A stretch of DNA of 64,000 nucleotides from Mytilus californianus (GCF_021869535.1 NW_026262690.1:87713995-87777994), one strand, 5' to 3'. Shown: positions 35,284 to 47,795, numbered from the stretch's first letter. The notes: generated from the letters alone by a model not told the origin. Program-made: numbers and translations.

Positions 35284-35560
35284 ATGGCATCTAAACTCTG
35301 TTACCAAACAGCAACAGCAGCAGCAGCAATACCTTATCCGAAGCACCAACTGTTGCTCAACCCCTTTAATCACCATGAACAGCATACGAATTTCCATAAC
35401 AGCAGTCATAGTATCGCTTATATCACAAGTACAACCTGCAGTAGCAGCAATAGCTCTTCTCTTGCAACAACAGCAATAATACCCTTTCCCGAGCAGTAGC
35501 AGTTACAGAAGCAATACACCTTTTTCCAGCAACAGCGGTAACAGTAGCAGCATCAACTAT
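35284..35560 (+). repeat. CAG/CAA-rich low-complexity stretch
   Basis: Repeated CAGCAGCAG and AGCAGCAAT triplets yield a Ser/Thr/Ala-rich 71-codon frame starting in ATGGCATC. Composition explains the frame; no splice partner or family match is visible. Confidence 0.55.
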
Positions 35561-35789
35561 TTACATTTTGATCACACGTGAACATAAGACCTGCGAATAT
35601 TGGCCACTGTGACGTCTTAACCCCAATCTGAGACAATTCCCATCGCATAAATCTATAAGGGAATTACCTCAGGAAGGCATAGCTTGTATAATATGCATTT
35701 TTGGGTCAAATGGAATGAAACATCTATAAAAGACTCCTTTTAATCAAAAACATTGGATTTAATGAAATATATATGATATATGTAATAGT

Positions 35790-35910
35790 TCCTACCGAAG
35801 GTCGGTGATTCTCTCCGAGCACTCCGGCTTCCTCTACCAATAAAAGCTAGTCGCCACAAAATAGCCAATAGTGCTGAAAGTGGCGTTAAAACACGAACAA
35901 TCAAATCAAA
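35790..35910 (+). repeat. SINE-like dispersed repeat, 3' part
   Basis: GGTCGGTGATTCTCTCCGAG, CACTCCGGCTTCCTCTACCA, AATAAAAGCTAGTCGCCAC and GTGGCGTTAAAACACGAACA ending in AATCAAATCAAAT. I recognise this tail type from bivalve SINE-like repeats. The subfamily is not determined. Confidence 0.55.
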
Positions 35911-36208
35911 TCATATGTAAAGAATAGTAAAAACTTGAACAACAATTGTTTAAGGCCAAACTATGTCCACATAGTACAAGTTTCTATAAAGTTGAATATA
36001 TAATATACAACAAAAATAATAATTTCAATGTGTTCAGGAGGACATTTGTTTTTTAAATTCGTATAAACTTACATAAATTTTTGAGATCTGTCCTGTTTGT
36101 AGAAGACATTATTTCAGGAAAGAGTATGCTATTTGGATTTCTATTTTAAACTTTTTTAATTTGTGCATTCATTCTTCCACAAAATGTAAACAACTACTAA
36201 TATTTATC

Positions 36209-36340
36209 AATAATGGACTTTTGACGAGGTCAATACGTTAAATATGGACCTGTTCGGATTATATTGACCGAGGACGAAGGCCGAGCTTCAATATAATCTG
36301 ACAGGTCCATATATAACGTATTGACTGAGTGAAAGTCCTT
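36209..36340. repeat. Foldback element with CGAGGACGAAGGCCGAG loop
   Basis: The arms GTCAATACGTTAAATATGGA and TCCATATATAACGTATTGAC, plus GGATTATATTGA and TCAATATAATC, enclose the GC-rich loop. It shares the design, but not the sequence, of the foldback at 12.8 kb. Confidence 0.75.
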
Positions 36341-37101
36341 AATTTATATATTACATATGTTAATCATAGTGTAAGTTTGAAATTGATATTGACTCGATGT
36401 TGGACAGTTACTATTTTTAGTAACATGGAGTCAATAGCATTTCTAAAAAAAGTAACGTCGAGTCAATATGACAAAATAGTGAAAAAATACAAAATATATT
36501 TTGGAAAACACGTGACCAAATAAACCAAAGAGAGACAAGAAAAATCAAACCATATGTAATATACTGAAATTATCTTCAATGTCTAGATTACAAAATTTCC
36601 ATTTTCTATTTCCTCGTTCTATATTGAACCATCTTCAAAGTTCAACTGGAAGTTAATTGATACATATACTAAATTTCTAAAATATTCTTCAAAACAAATA
36701 AACATTTCTTCAAAATACGGTTATTGAAGGCGTTTTGAATAGTCCCAAGCAATGTCTGTTTGAATTGATCATATACTTTCAGGTGATTTAAACAGGGAAT
36801 GTTTATATTTTTATAAATGTTGAAACATTTGTTTCCTTTGTGTTCTAATTAGTTTATATTACTTTTAATGTATGTCAAAATTCTGACAATTGATACTTTC
36901 GACATTTTTGCACCTAAATGCTTAAATAATTTTATTGTCATTAAAAATTATCACATAAAAATAATACTTATAGTAATACTTAGATTACTTGAGGAAAATG
37001 TGTCGCCTTTAAAAGAAAAGCTTATATTTTAATAGATTAATGCTAAAATTTTATTATATTTCTTGAATGTTATGCAGTTACCATGAACCAGTCAGACTTT
37101 A

Positions 37102-37270
37102 TCGCCCCAGTTCTTGGTGGGGTTCGTGTTGCTCAGTCTTTAGTTTTCTATGTTGTGTCTCTGTACTATTGTTTGTCTGTTTGTCTTTTTATTTTTAGCC
37201 ATGGCGTTGTCAGATTATTTTTCGACTTATGAGTTTGAATGTCCCTCTGGTATCTTTCGCCTCTCTTTTA
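37102..37270 (+). repeat. Family B copy inserted in unit B
   Basis: The core GGTGGGGTTCGTGTTGCTCA to CGCCTCTCTTTTA interrupts a block that is continuous in unit A (CTGACTGTTACGTCAAAT at 11041). TTTA on both sides could be the target duplication. Confidence 0.8.
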
Positions 37271-38099
37271 CGTCAAATAAGTTATTTAGACAGAACTGCT
37301 CGATTTGACAACACTACAAATAACCCTTTGAAAATTCACAAACTGGTTTAGTAAAGCACACTGTAATAATGTTGATAATAGTTAATAATATATACAGGTT
37401 ATATAAATTACAAAATAAAGCAATGTTACACAATAAGAAATTAAGGTAACATGATACCGAATGGCATATCTCCCGATTTCTAAAATTTTTGGCATACTTG
37501 TTCTTTTATTCGAGTTACATCGGAATATGAAATAAAAAATGGGGGTCACGATTTTTAATTTTTTGTAATTTTCATAAGAAAACGTCAATTTTGTCAACGA
37601 ATTTACATAGTTATATAGGGAAAATGCCTTTTTTTACTTATTTTTTTAATTATTCACTGGATGGCTATGTTCTTATATACGGAGAAAGACTAAAAGCTAA
37701 CATAATATCCAGGATTGTATACTGCATCCGTGCATGTATAGAAACGCATATGTCACCATCTTTGTTTTTTAGATAAATTGCTTCAAAGTTGACCGATATG
37801 CAAAGAATTTGACAGAAAAAGGGTGACTTTACTGAATACTGTATAACGTTATTTTTACTCAGAGGAAACGGGATCTGAATGGTGTTTGTTATTTTGTTTT
37901 CGTTTCCTCTGTCCGGTTTCGTAAATTTCCTATTAATTTCTACTGATTTAATTCTATTCCGGGTGAACATTAAGCTTATATAAAAATGAATCTTCAACTT
38001 AACCCTATCAAACTAGAGAAAGGTGATGCCACCGCTACTTCCATCCATGAATAAAGTGCTTCAAAAATTTGATTAAGTTAACAGTGATTTTTTAGTACA

Positions 38100-38178
38100 A
38101 TTTAAATTGATTGATTGGTGGTTGCTTAACGTCCGGTGGCAAATATTTCATGCATGTTCAGGACGAAAAAATACAATT
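38100..38178 (+). repeat. SINE-like fragment (GGTTGCTTAACGTCC...CATGTTCAGGACG)
   Basis: TTGATTGATTGGTGGTTGCT, TAACGTCCGGTGGCAAATAT and TTCATGCATGTTCAGGACGA; near-identical at 61246-61318. Confidence 0.65.
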
Positions 38179-38255
38179 TGAAATAGTTGTGTTTAAAAGA
38201 CAAAGTTAATGCAGCCATCAAGAAAGGTAAAACATTATGTTAGTTGTAAAGATAA

Positions 38256-38410
38256 TAGAATCATGTGCAAAACAGTGTAGGCGAGACCATTGATTGGCAC
38301 GCTAAAATATCCCATTGACTGGGTCAGATTAGGTGAACGTTCGTCTGTAACGCCCACAACTCACGACGTATTTATTATAAACATTTAAACTGTGGGGTTG
38401 CCAAAGGGTT
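38256..38410 (+). repeat. Inverted repeat, left arm of a 3.0 kb pair
   Basis: TAGAATCATGTGCAAAACAG, GAGACCATTGATTGGC, CCCATTGACTGGGTCAGATT, AGGTGAACGTTCGTCTGTAA and CACGACGTATTTATTATA occur here and, reverse-complemented, at 41083-41236 with about 90% identity by eye. They could be the ends of one non-autonomous element or two separate insertions of a dispersed repeat. Confidence 0.8.
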
Positions 38411-38411
38411 T

Positions 38412-41082
38412 CAGTATATATACGAACTACAGTGCACAGTATATTATATACATATTTTATTTGCGATCATAAAATGTACGAAGTCGTCCATTACTATGTA
38501 AATTGGGTCGATTAAAAAAAAAGCTGAAAATGTTTCTGTTGCCAAGGGTTTTTCACAAGTATAGTAGTTAGCAGAAAATTTCACCAAACTATACATTTTA
38601 CCTATTCAAAAACGTAAATGCAAATTCCACAAGGCTTGATCCAAATAGCCTTTTTATTGTCTAATAACTTGCAAGTACGAAAAAGACAGGACAGAAGTAT
38701 ATTTTGTCTATATGTTTTGTGTACGCACACTTTTTAAAGTTGATCATGCATTCGTTCTAAAATAAAATTTTGACCAGATAAAAGTTAAAAGATGACATAA
38801 TTGGACATGCAACCGCTTTGACGTCCGAAAAAAAAGATAATAATCAACACATGCATTGTAACTTTTAAAGCCAGTTAAATCCTTTTTTTTTTTGTTGAAA
38901 GAACGTGCGATGTCATAAAAATTGATTATCAACACATAACGAAAACACAAGTAAAGAACGTTTACACTGAAATGCAGTCAAGTTTAGCGATTGATAATTC
39001 ATTGATAACATTCTGGCGTATCACAAACAAACAACTTGTAACGTCTCACTTCATTGGCCGAAAGATTTAAATACAACAACAATTGTTGTGTGCACGTGAA
39101 TTGACACAGGTGACCGACAATGGAATGTACTATGTTACTACGAACGTAAAAAACAATGATTTTTGGTCGAAATAATTAAATAAGTATTTTGTGAATTTCA
39201 AATAGTGGGGTCGAAATATTATACTAATAATTTGTGTTAAGTAATATTCTTTATGCATGCAGCACTTGTACCGCACTATGAAAAATATAAGGATAAAATA
39301 AAATACATGTGCCGCTTTTATACGGATGAATGTATGAACCACATTAATTTCTTTCATATTGACGCTAGGTTATTATCCAGACAATGTCGTAGTTACTTAT
39401 AATAAGGATCTCATAATACTGATCCATTTCAAATTTATGATGGGTTGCACATTCCTCTTTTATTGTTTTCATGCTATAAAACGAAAATAAAGAAGCTAAG
39501 CGTTTGTTCTTCAGAAATGACGTGTCATAAACGAGCAAACTGTCCCCGAAAGATCGTACCATGTGTGCACGTGAATATAGATGTACTATGCAATGTACTA
39601 TCATGGTCACCACGAAATTCAAATGAATTCAGTGAAGGCATGTTGGTGTAAAAAGGTTTGAAATGTTTCATCGGCGAAGATTTTATTTTTGCATGTGTTG
39701 AACTAAAAAATAAATAAATACTTGTGAGAAATGTCGTAGTTTATAAGGAACTATATAAATGTACTGTTTTCGATTTTGATTGGTTGAAAATTTATCCTTT
39801 AATTTCATACCGTAAGAATAGAGCTTTGCATAACATTGTTGAACAATCCGCCAAAGTAACGTGTGGCATGCGTGCGTATTAAAATGAAATACAAAATCAT
39901 ACATGTATGATAAACTTATAAACGAAATATTAAGAAATTAAGGATGACTACTGTAAAAGTATGTACAAAAATGGAGTCACCTTTTATCAATACATTTAGT
40001 GAATAACCACACTGTTTAAAACTGATTGTTTTCTATGCAACTATTCAAATATTTACAATATATAATTTTCAACCGAGGATAGCAAAACAGTTAATTATAA
40101 ATTAAGAAAGTATATCGCTGGAGTTTATAAAGTACATTTCCTTCCACTGTGCCATGGTTTGCCATCTCCATTTTTTCTCTAAACAAAGCATGGCTGGTTA
40201 CATGTTCTGAATTTACTTAGAATTTCGGGATTTTTTTTTTCAAAATCAAGTAAACTAAATCAGAAAAAAAATCACACTATCCTAAAACTTATGAAAGAAT
40301 ATGAATAATGAACATGACAGTTTATAACACAAACCCATTTACTATAAAAATCGAGCAATATCTTTAGTATGTAATTTGGTTATTTTTGTAGTTAAGTACG
40401 GTTTCATTTCAAGTACAACGTTAATTCATCAAGTCCATTGAATAAAAGATAAGGCAGGGTGAGCAACTTGACAAAAAAAAGGCAGGATGACGATTTATGT
40501 AAAAAATCAGGATTAACGAATAAATATAGTCAGGACCTAACAGACTGAAAAATAGAAAGACAGGACAGAGATAACAACTAAAAAAAATGAAGGACAAAAT
40601 GTTTCATCCAAGTCCTTCACCCCCAATCAAAATAAAATGGTAGCTCCCTTAATCCAGGACCAATTGAGAGGAGACTGTTGAATTAAATATTTCGACGTGA
40701 CTGTTAAGATTAAAGTTTAAAATTTTACATGCACATGTATAAAAGCTAGAATTGCCATGCGATAATCAAGAACACAATCATGTTCGGGAATACGACGATG
40801 GAAGTTTTTAACGACCTTGACCGGCTACGTGAATACTGATCAGTCCATTCAGCTTTATAGTACGTGTGTGTTCTATTTTCGCAGGTGTGAGGTCGAAGGT
40901 TTGAATTGACCAATGAAAACGATCGTTCCTTAACGAGTTAATCTAATAAAGTTTGTTTGACTGATTATGTTGCACGACCTTTCGCTAAGCTTGACCGCAG
41001 TTCAGTGTAAGTATTCAATATAAATCAAAACACAAAGGTTATTCCTGATTAGTTTTTCGAATTATTTTATTTAGGCGTTGAG
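38412..41082. other. Sequence between the inverted arms, no gene seen
   Basis: No transposase-like or other conserved frame. There are short palindromic and AT-rich stretches and GACAGGACAGA scraps near 38690 and 40558. Specific to unit B. Confidence 0.4.
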
Positions 41083-41236
41083 ACCCTTTGGTGACCTCAC
41101 AGTTTAAATGTCTATAATAAATACGTCGTGAGTTTTGGCCGTTACAGACGAACGTTCACCTAATCTGACCCAGTCAATGGGATATTTTTGCGCGCCAATC
41201 AATGGTCTCGGCTACACTGTTATGCACATGATTCTA
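41083..41236 (-). repeat. Inverted repeat, right arm of the 3.0 kb pair
   Basis: Reverse complement of the arm at 38256-38410; see that entry. The inner edge reads GAGACCCTTTGGTGACC. Confidence 0.8.
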
Positions 41237-41639
41237 GATAAAATCAAAATCTTGATGAAATATATAATTTTATTCTTAATATAGTATACTCTGTATGGTG
41301 TAAACGTGTGAATTGTGTGTGTAATTAATCGGACAAACATTGCAAGCTGTATGCAAAATTTCACTTGAAAAGACAAAGTTCAACATTTCGTGGACAATTA
41401 TACAATAAAAAATCCTGAGAATATAAATTATATGCACCCTCTATATAAGTAAAACACTCGGCGCAATATAAAAGTGCAAGCTTGAAATTGTACATGTAGA
41501 AGGAGTAAGCCGACTATGTACTCTGGTGCCTTTATATATTATCAAAATACCAAATTTAGCAACCTGTCATTTAAAAAAAAGCAAACAAAAAAAATCTTGA
41601 CAATATGTGCACCTTTGGTATATATATATATACTAACAC

Positions 41640-41795
41640 CAGGTACGTAATTTAAATTTGAAGCTTAAAAACTATAGTCCTAAGAAAAAAACCCGTATAA
41701 ACCTTTAGCTATATACCAAATGAGGGACGGGCGGTCAAACGGACATGGGTAAAACAGTATGCTCCCGGCATTTTGTCGAGGGAGCAAAATATATA
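41640..41795 (+). repeat. Family C-like repeat end
   Basis: ATATACCAAATGAGGGACGG, then GGTCAAACGGACATGGGTAA and the terminal hairpin TGCTCCCGGCATTTTGTCGA GGGAGCA. It resembles the GGACGG...GCCCC ends of family C. Confidence 0.5.
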
Positions 41796-41934
41796 TTAAG
41801 CGTATATGATGATGTTCAATTTTATCAGGCATTTGGTGACAAAATATCTTTTTGAATAAGCAGTTAATAATTGAATGTAATTGGGAAATCTCAAATGTAG
41901 CAATGTAAGCAAGCTAAAATCTACATCATTTTGT

Positions 41935-41985
41935 CTTTGATGGAAAGTTGTCTCATTGGCAATTATACTACATCTCATTATTTCA
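41935..41985 (+). repeat. Family A fragment
   Basis: GATGGAAAGTTGTCTCATTG then GCAATTATACTACATCTCA is a diverged 3' end of family A. Confidence 0.55.
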
Positions 41986-42361
41986 TAATGGTTTGACACT
42001 TTCTTCTGAAATACAAGAAGTTTAAAGACTAACAAATATGTACTACGAGTCTGACATATGTTACTATTATAATTAATATCTGACTAATGTTGTGAACACG
42101 TGGTGTTATAATTTGATATATTTTATACTTGCTATAGTAAATATACTTATTAACTTTCAAATTCAAGGGAGCAAAGAATCTTTACTAAATCTACGAATTA
42201 GCATGAAAAAAAATACTCGTCCATCCTGCATTTGTCACGTGTTAATATCTAGATGTCTTTGGTTTTGTGTGTCGTTAATTGGCCAGTTGCTGTCTTATTG
42301 TATTTCCCACATCTCCATTTATGCACACAAAGAAATACCAACACTTTATTTAATATACATA

Positions 42362-43135
42362 AAATTGAGAATGGAAATGGGGAATGTGGCAAAGAGACAA
42401 CAACCCGACCATAGAGCAGACAACAGGCGAAGGCCACCAATGGGTCTTCAATGCAGCGAGAAATTCCCGCACCCGGAGGCGTCCTTCAGCTGGCCCCTAA
42501 ACAAATATGTATACTAGTTAAGTGATAATGGACGTCATACTAAACTCCAAATTATACACAAGAAACTAAAATTAAAAATGATACAAGACTAACAAAGGCC
42601 AGAGGCTCCTGACTTGGGACAGGCGCAAAAAATGCGGCGGGGTTAAACATGTTTTTTGAGATTTCAACCCTCCCCCTATACCTCTAGCCAATGTAGAAAA
42701 AACAAACGCACAACAGTACGCACAGTAAAACTCAGTTTAAGAGAAGTCCGAGTCCGATGTCAGAATAGGAAACAAAATGACAATAATACATAAATAACAA
42801 CAGACTACTAGCAGTTACTGACATGCCAGCTCCAGACCTCAATTTAACTGATTGAAAGATTATGTCTTCATCATATGAATATCAGGCACAATCCCTCCTG
42901 TTAGGGGTTTAGTATTATACCATCATAAAATATATGAGAAGAACATAACCCGTGTCATGCCAACAACTGGTTTTAGAATAAATATGTTTAATTCCGATGC
43001 AAAGACCCTATAAGTGAATCAATATTAAAGCCAAAATATGCAATCTTTAATGACCTGACAACAGTATCGTAACTATATCCCTTCTTAATAAGTCTGTTTA
43101 AAGGTTTTGTTAGCTTTTGAGGTGAATATACTTGT
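42362..43135 (+). repeat. Long dispersed mussel repeat (about 770 bases)
   Basis: GGGGAATGTGGCAAAGAGAC, CGAGAAATTCCCGCACCCGG, GGCGTCCTTCAGCTGGCCCC, AGAGGCTCCTGACTTGGGAC and GTGTCATGCCAACAACTGG form a series I recognise as highly repeated in Mytilus. The open frame at its start is part of the repeat. Specific to unit B. Confidence 0.65.
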
Positions 43136-44003
43136 ATAGGTACTTGTTATTAAATCTCCTTAAAAGGTTGCATATACCCTCGGACTTTTTTCGACGCTCA
43201 TGTCAGCAATGTGCCCCTCCCCAAAAAGACACCTTTGTTAATAGTTTGTGAGTCGTTTTGTCACACCACTTTATGAAATGGTACTTGTACATAATGTCCA
43301 ACTCTCACAACAAAACTCATCCTTTCCTCTACACCCAAGCGTAAATTAACAGGAATCTAAAATCAAAATAATTTTAAAATCTCATTGGTTTTTTCAGTTT
43401 GTTAATATAGGTTAACCAAAATATCTCTTTGTAATTTGTTTGCGTTCGAAGCGATTTTCTGGGTTTACCTTCATCAAAGCACCGACTATTCATTTAATGT
43501 GGGGTCACATGTTTTTTAATGAATCGTGTGATTGTAAATTTCGAGAAATAATTTGTTACGAAATGGAATTGAAAAAAGTATGTAAGGGGATCTGAATGAT
43601 TTGATTTTATTTCGTTCCACCGTGTTGACATCCCATATTTTCAAGCCTTTGTTACCTTTTTCCTCATTCCGATGTTGCAGTCCTGTGTAGACTGCGCTCA
43701 TACGACTACAATGCTGGCAATTTATTTTTTACAAGCTTCCGAAACCATATCGGATTTCTTCTGTACAGTCCAATAATTTTCAGAAACTTGTAATACTTGG
43801 AACATAGGAAAAGTTGTCCGGCCAAATAACCAAGTTCAATTATTCTTCTTTGTGTATTTCATTCCAACTAACCATTGCTAGCAGCGTTTTTCGGCAACCA
43901 TTTTAAAACTTATGGGTTTCTTAACGAAATTGCACTAATAGTGGCACAATTCCCCGTATTTTCACACATTATCTTGCGTTTCTATAATTTGGATTTCTAC
44001 TTA
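43136..44003. other. Unit B-specific sequence, no gene seen
   Basis: Includes the CGTTCGAAGCGATTTTCTGG then TTTACCTTCATCA dispersed fragment near 43443. A 61-codon minus-strand frame (43701-43516) has no splice or family support. Confidence 0.35.
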
Positions 44004-45885
44004 AAATAAAATGCTCCGCAGGGCGCAGCTTGATACGACCGCAGAGGTCAAACCCTGAACAGTTGGGGCAAGTATGGACACAACATTCAAGCTTGATACA
44101 GCTCTGAATTTGGATTGTGATTAAATATTTGACACAGCATAGGTTTCTGACACAGAATGAATGTGGTCTAAGAACTTAAAAATTTTAAATTGGACATTCA
44201 CCTATTATGGTCCAATATCCAAAATCTAAATAAATGGTTAGATTCAGCATATCAAAGAACCCCAAGAATTCAATTTTTGATGAAATCAAACAAAGTTTTA
44301 TTTTAGACCCTTTTGACCTCAATGTGGACAAAGTTGATAAGGGGGCCCAAAAATCAAAAATCTAAATACATGGTTAGATTCAGCATATCAAAGAACCCCA
44401 CATATTCAATTTTTGTTGAAATCAAACAAAGTTTAATTTTGGACCCCGATTTGGACCAACTTGAAAACTGGGCCCATAATCAAAAATCTAAATACATGTT
44501 TAGATTCAGCATATCAAAGAACCCTAAAAATTCAATTTTTGTTAAAATCAAACTAAGTTTAATTTTGGAACCTTTGGACCTTAATGTAGACCAATTTGAA
44601 AACGGAACCAAAAATTAAGAATCTAAATACACGGTTAGATTCGGCATATCAAAGAACCCCAATAATTCAATTTTTGATGAAATCAAACAAAGTTAAATTT
44701 TGGACCCTTTGGACCTCAATGTGGACCAATTTAAAAACGGGGCCCAAAATCCAAAAACTTAATACACGGTTAGATTCAGCATATTAAAGAACCCCAAGAA
44801 TTCAAGAATAAAACCCCATTGAAATTGATCAAGAAATAAGCAATTTATACGAAGTATCTTCTTTTGCACAATACTGTGCAATTGAATATTTCTTGCTATT
44901 GCGCAATACTGTACAATTGACAATTTCTTGCTATTGCGCAATATTGTGCTATTGGATATTTCTTGCTATTGCGCAATACTGTGCAATTGAAGATTTCTTG
45001 CTATTGCGCAATACTGTGCAATTGAAGATTTCTTGCTATTGTGCAATACTGTGGAATTGAAAATTTCTTGCTATTGCACAATACTTATTATATAATAAAT
45101 TACACATCCTGTTTGGTGTGTATCTCCTACCATATCATTATTATTTGCTTTTAAATATAAATCAGAAATAACCAACTTAAAATGGAAAATTTTAAAAGAA
45201 AAAAAAAAAGGAAAAAAAGAAAAAAAAAGAAACCCCCCCCCCCCCCCAAATTTTTTGAACCCCCTTATGATTCATCACCCCCAAACTCAATCCCAGCCTT
45301 CCCTTTGTGGTATGGTACCTTGCAGTACAATTTCAGAGAGATCCATACACAAGTTATTGTCTGGAAACTAGAAAAATGCTTATTTTTGGCCCCTTTTTGG
45401 CCCCCAATTCCTAAACGTTTAGGGCAATTACCCCCAAACTCAATTCCAGCTTTCCCTTTGTGATATGGAACCTTATAGTACAATTTCAGAAATATCCAAA
45501 CACTTACACACAAGTTATTGTCATGAAACTAGAAAAATGCTTGTTTTTTGCCCCTTTTTTGGCCCCTAATTCCTAAAATTTTCAGGCAATTACCCCCAAA
45601 ATCAATTACAGCCTTCCCTTTGTGATATGGAACCTTGTGGTACAATGTCAGAGAGATCCATACACTTACACACAAGTTATTGTCTGGAAGTTACAAACAT
45701 GCTTATTTTTGGCCCCTTTTTGGCCCCTAATTCCTTAACTGTTGGTACCATAACCCCCAAAATCAATCCCAACCTTCCTTTCGTGGTATTGAACCTTATG
45801 GTAAAATTTTATGGAGATCCATTCACTTAAACTAAAGTTAGAGTACGAAAACCAATGTGTCTTCGGACGACGCCAGACGACGCCG

Positions 45886-45917
<32 letters not shown>

Positions 45918-45972
45918 CAACGTCATACCAATATACGACCAAAAAATTTTCAATTTTTGCGGTCGTATAAAA
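44004..45972 (+). repeat. Family F copy, complete-looking (about 1.97 kb)
   Basis: The head ATGCTCCGCAGGGCGCAGCT then TGATACGACCGCAG is followed by about five unit-1 copies (44220-44800), the 35-base array, a poly-A/poly-C stretch (45190-45247), about three unit-2 copies (45285-45830), (GAC)n (45868-45917) and the tail ATACGACC...GCGGTCGTATAAAA. This order defines the family best. Confidence 0.8.
44866..45085. repeat. Tandem array, 35-base unit, about 6 copies
   Basis: The unit ATTTCTTGCTATTGCGCAAT then ACTGTGCAATTGAAG includes the partial palindrome TTGCGCAATACTGTGCAA. It is embedded in family F. Confidence 0.85.
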
Positions 45973-46105
45973 AAATCATCGGGGAAACGGCGTGCATCAT
46001 AAATAAGAATTGTTGCAAAAAAACTCAACCAAGAATAAAAAAAACTCAGTCTATTCGGGATAAGAACATATAATATATAGATAAACCGTAAACATGCTTA
46101 CTTAC

Positions 46106-46289
46106 TAATAGATACAGAACATTTAAAACATATATAATTATGATTAAATGTAAAGAATGAAAAGAAGAAAGGGATAAAGACGATTGAAGCAATTAATGTC
46201 AAATAACAGGTTTTACGTTTGCCGTCAATTTCATGGATGTCGACAACAGCAGGAACGATAACTCGTGGCGCAACGTCATTCCGTATCAT
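46106..46289 (-). CDS. Possible first exon of an unknown membrane protein
   Basis: ATG opens 61 codons: MIRNDVAPRVIVPAVVDIHE, IDGKRKTCYLTLIAS and a hydrophobic stretch IVFIPFFFSFFTF. After ATT A comes a consensus GTAAGT donor at 46105. The first 30 codons have balanced composition unlike the surrounding AT-rich noise. No partner exon, no family match and no counterpart in unit A. It could be chance. Confidence 0.25.
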
Positions 46290-47789
46290 GTAACCTTAAC
46301 GATTTAGCTTATAACGGAATCTGTGCCTTCTTTTTAGGAAAATACTTTTGCCTGATAATCATGATAATAGAGGGGGGAAATCGTAAGATAGTGGTAAAAG
46401 TCATTAATAATTTATTTTTGTTTTCTTAAGAAATTGACGTTCAGAACTGTCAACTTGTTAGGGACATTTTCCCAAGAGCTTTAGTCAGAAGAAAACAACT
46501 CCCACAAATTGACAATTCTAAATGTCCATCGACCAAGTAGGACGTAATAACTCATGTTAAACAATGAAGAAAATTAGGGAAGCAACCAGATTGTAACAAC
46601 TATTAGATATCTGCAATGTGAGGAATTTTATATTAAAGCGACCAATCGAATGACATTGGATTTTCAAACAGGTGCACATGACTATCGGTATCGACTGGTG
46701 TAGGAAATTTAGGATTGTCACGAGGATAATAAAGATATATTTAATCAGAAATCGATAGATCTGTGAAACAACAATTTTTATTTTAAAATGCTTTCAATAA
46801 AATGAAAATTCGTTATGTACTCATATGACAAATTCAGTAAATACAGCCATTTTAGTTGATGTGAGGAAACAAATGAAGAACATCTATATTTCGTACGCAA
46901 TAAATAAAAATGTTCCTAAATTCGATCAGTCCAAGTTTACCTTAACGGGACTCGGCTATGCTTTAAATGTCCATTCGATCATAAAGCTCTTCACGTATCC
47001 GGGTATTTATAAATCTTTGGCTTTCAATTGATTGGGTTTGGACGTTCTTATTGAAGGTCAGTCATGAAAAGAGATTCGGATGCACGAATTTTTAAAGTGT
47101 TATTTTCATTAGATAGTAGTAACTTTTAATCTAAAAAAAGATTCCTTTAATGTACATTCCAAACCTGTTCTATGTTAAGTTCTTTTCAGTATTTGAATCT
47201 TTCAATAAAGTGCAATTACTCTAGATTTTGGAGAGAAACACAAATATGATATGGCAAAGAAATTATCGGTGGAACATTCTTGCTAAAATAATTTGGTCAA
47301 AATCATTATTCAGTCAGAAGTTTTAAAGATATTCCCCCGCATATATAGCATTGGCCAATTTGTTTGACAAACCGAAATCCTAGGATCCGATTACAGATAG
47401 CAATATGTTGTATAGTGATGTTACTAAGTTACTTTGTAGACGTACAGTTCATAATGTTAATATAAAATCTTCTAACGATTATTATGACAAGACACGAAGA
47501 ATTTCGATAAACAAGAAATAATTGATTACATTGTATCGCAATGATGTTGAAGATCTGTCATCGCAGAAACTTATTCAAATTGGTTATAACAATTAGGATA
47601 TTTTTTCTTATTTTTTAAATCGCTATGTATAGTATTCAATCATTTAGATTGCACGCCGACGGCTTTAATCCAAAGTCAAGGTTTTTGTAGAAAAAAGCGT
47701 ATATACTTATTTTGATTTCTTTACGGTAATGCTCAAAAACTGATATATGATTGAACATGATAAATGTAAATATATCGATGATCGATGAT
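46290..47789. other. Shared unit A/B non-coding sequence downstream of gene B
   Basis: Aligns with 12330-14480 of unit A (for example CTCCCACAAATTGACAATTC, GGAAGCAACCAGATTGTAAC, AAATACAGCCATTTTAGTTG). Frames are not conserved between the units, so it is unlikely to be coding. Confidence 0.55.
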
Positions 47790-47795
47790 TTTATT
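47790..47795 (-). promoter_or_regulatory. Candidate polyadenylation signal of gene B
   Basis: Minus-strand AATAAA about 365 bases past the stop, at the position equivalent to the gene A candidate. Confidence 0.3.

Larger units (their letters stand above)
33511..36780. other. Spacer between duplication units A and B
   Basis: AT-rich; holds the 5' flank of gene A. No exon with paired splice signals and in-frame coding was found. Short repeats inside are listed separately. Confidence 0.45.

Noticed and set aside
35284..35499. 71-codon Ser/Thr-rich frame as a mucin-like gene
   Set aside because: Low-complexity CAG/CAA triplets explain it; no signal peptide, splice sites or homologous frame.
39365..39904. 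Several 60-85 codon frames between the inverted arms as a transposase remnant
   Set aside because: No catalytic motif, no DDE/D spacing, no consistent frame or codon bias.
42092..42517. 141-codon plus frame
   Set aside because: Its second half is the start of a long dispersed mussel repeat and its first half is AT-rich noise.
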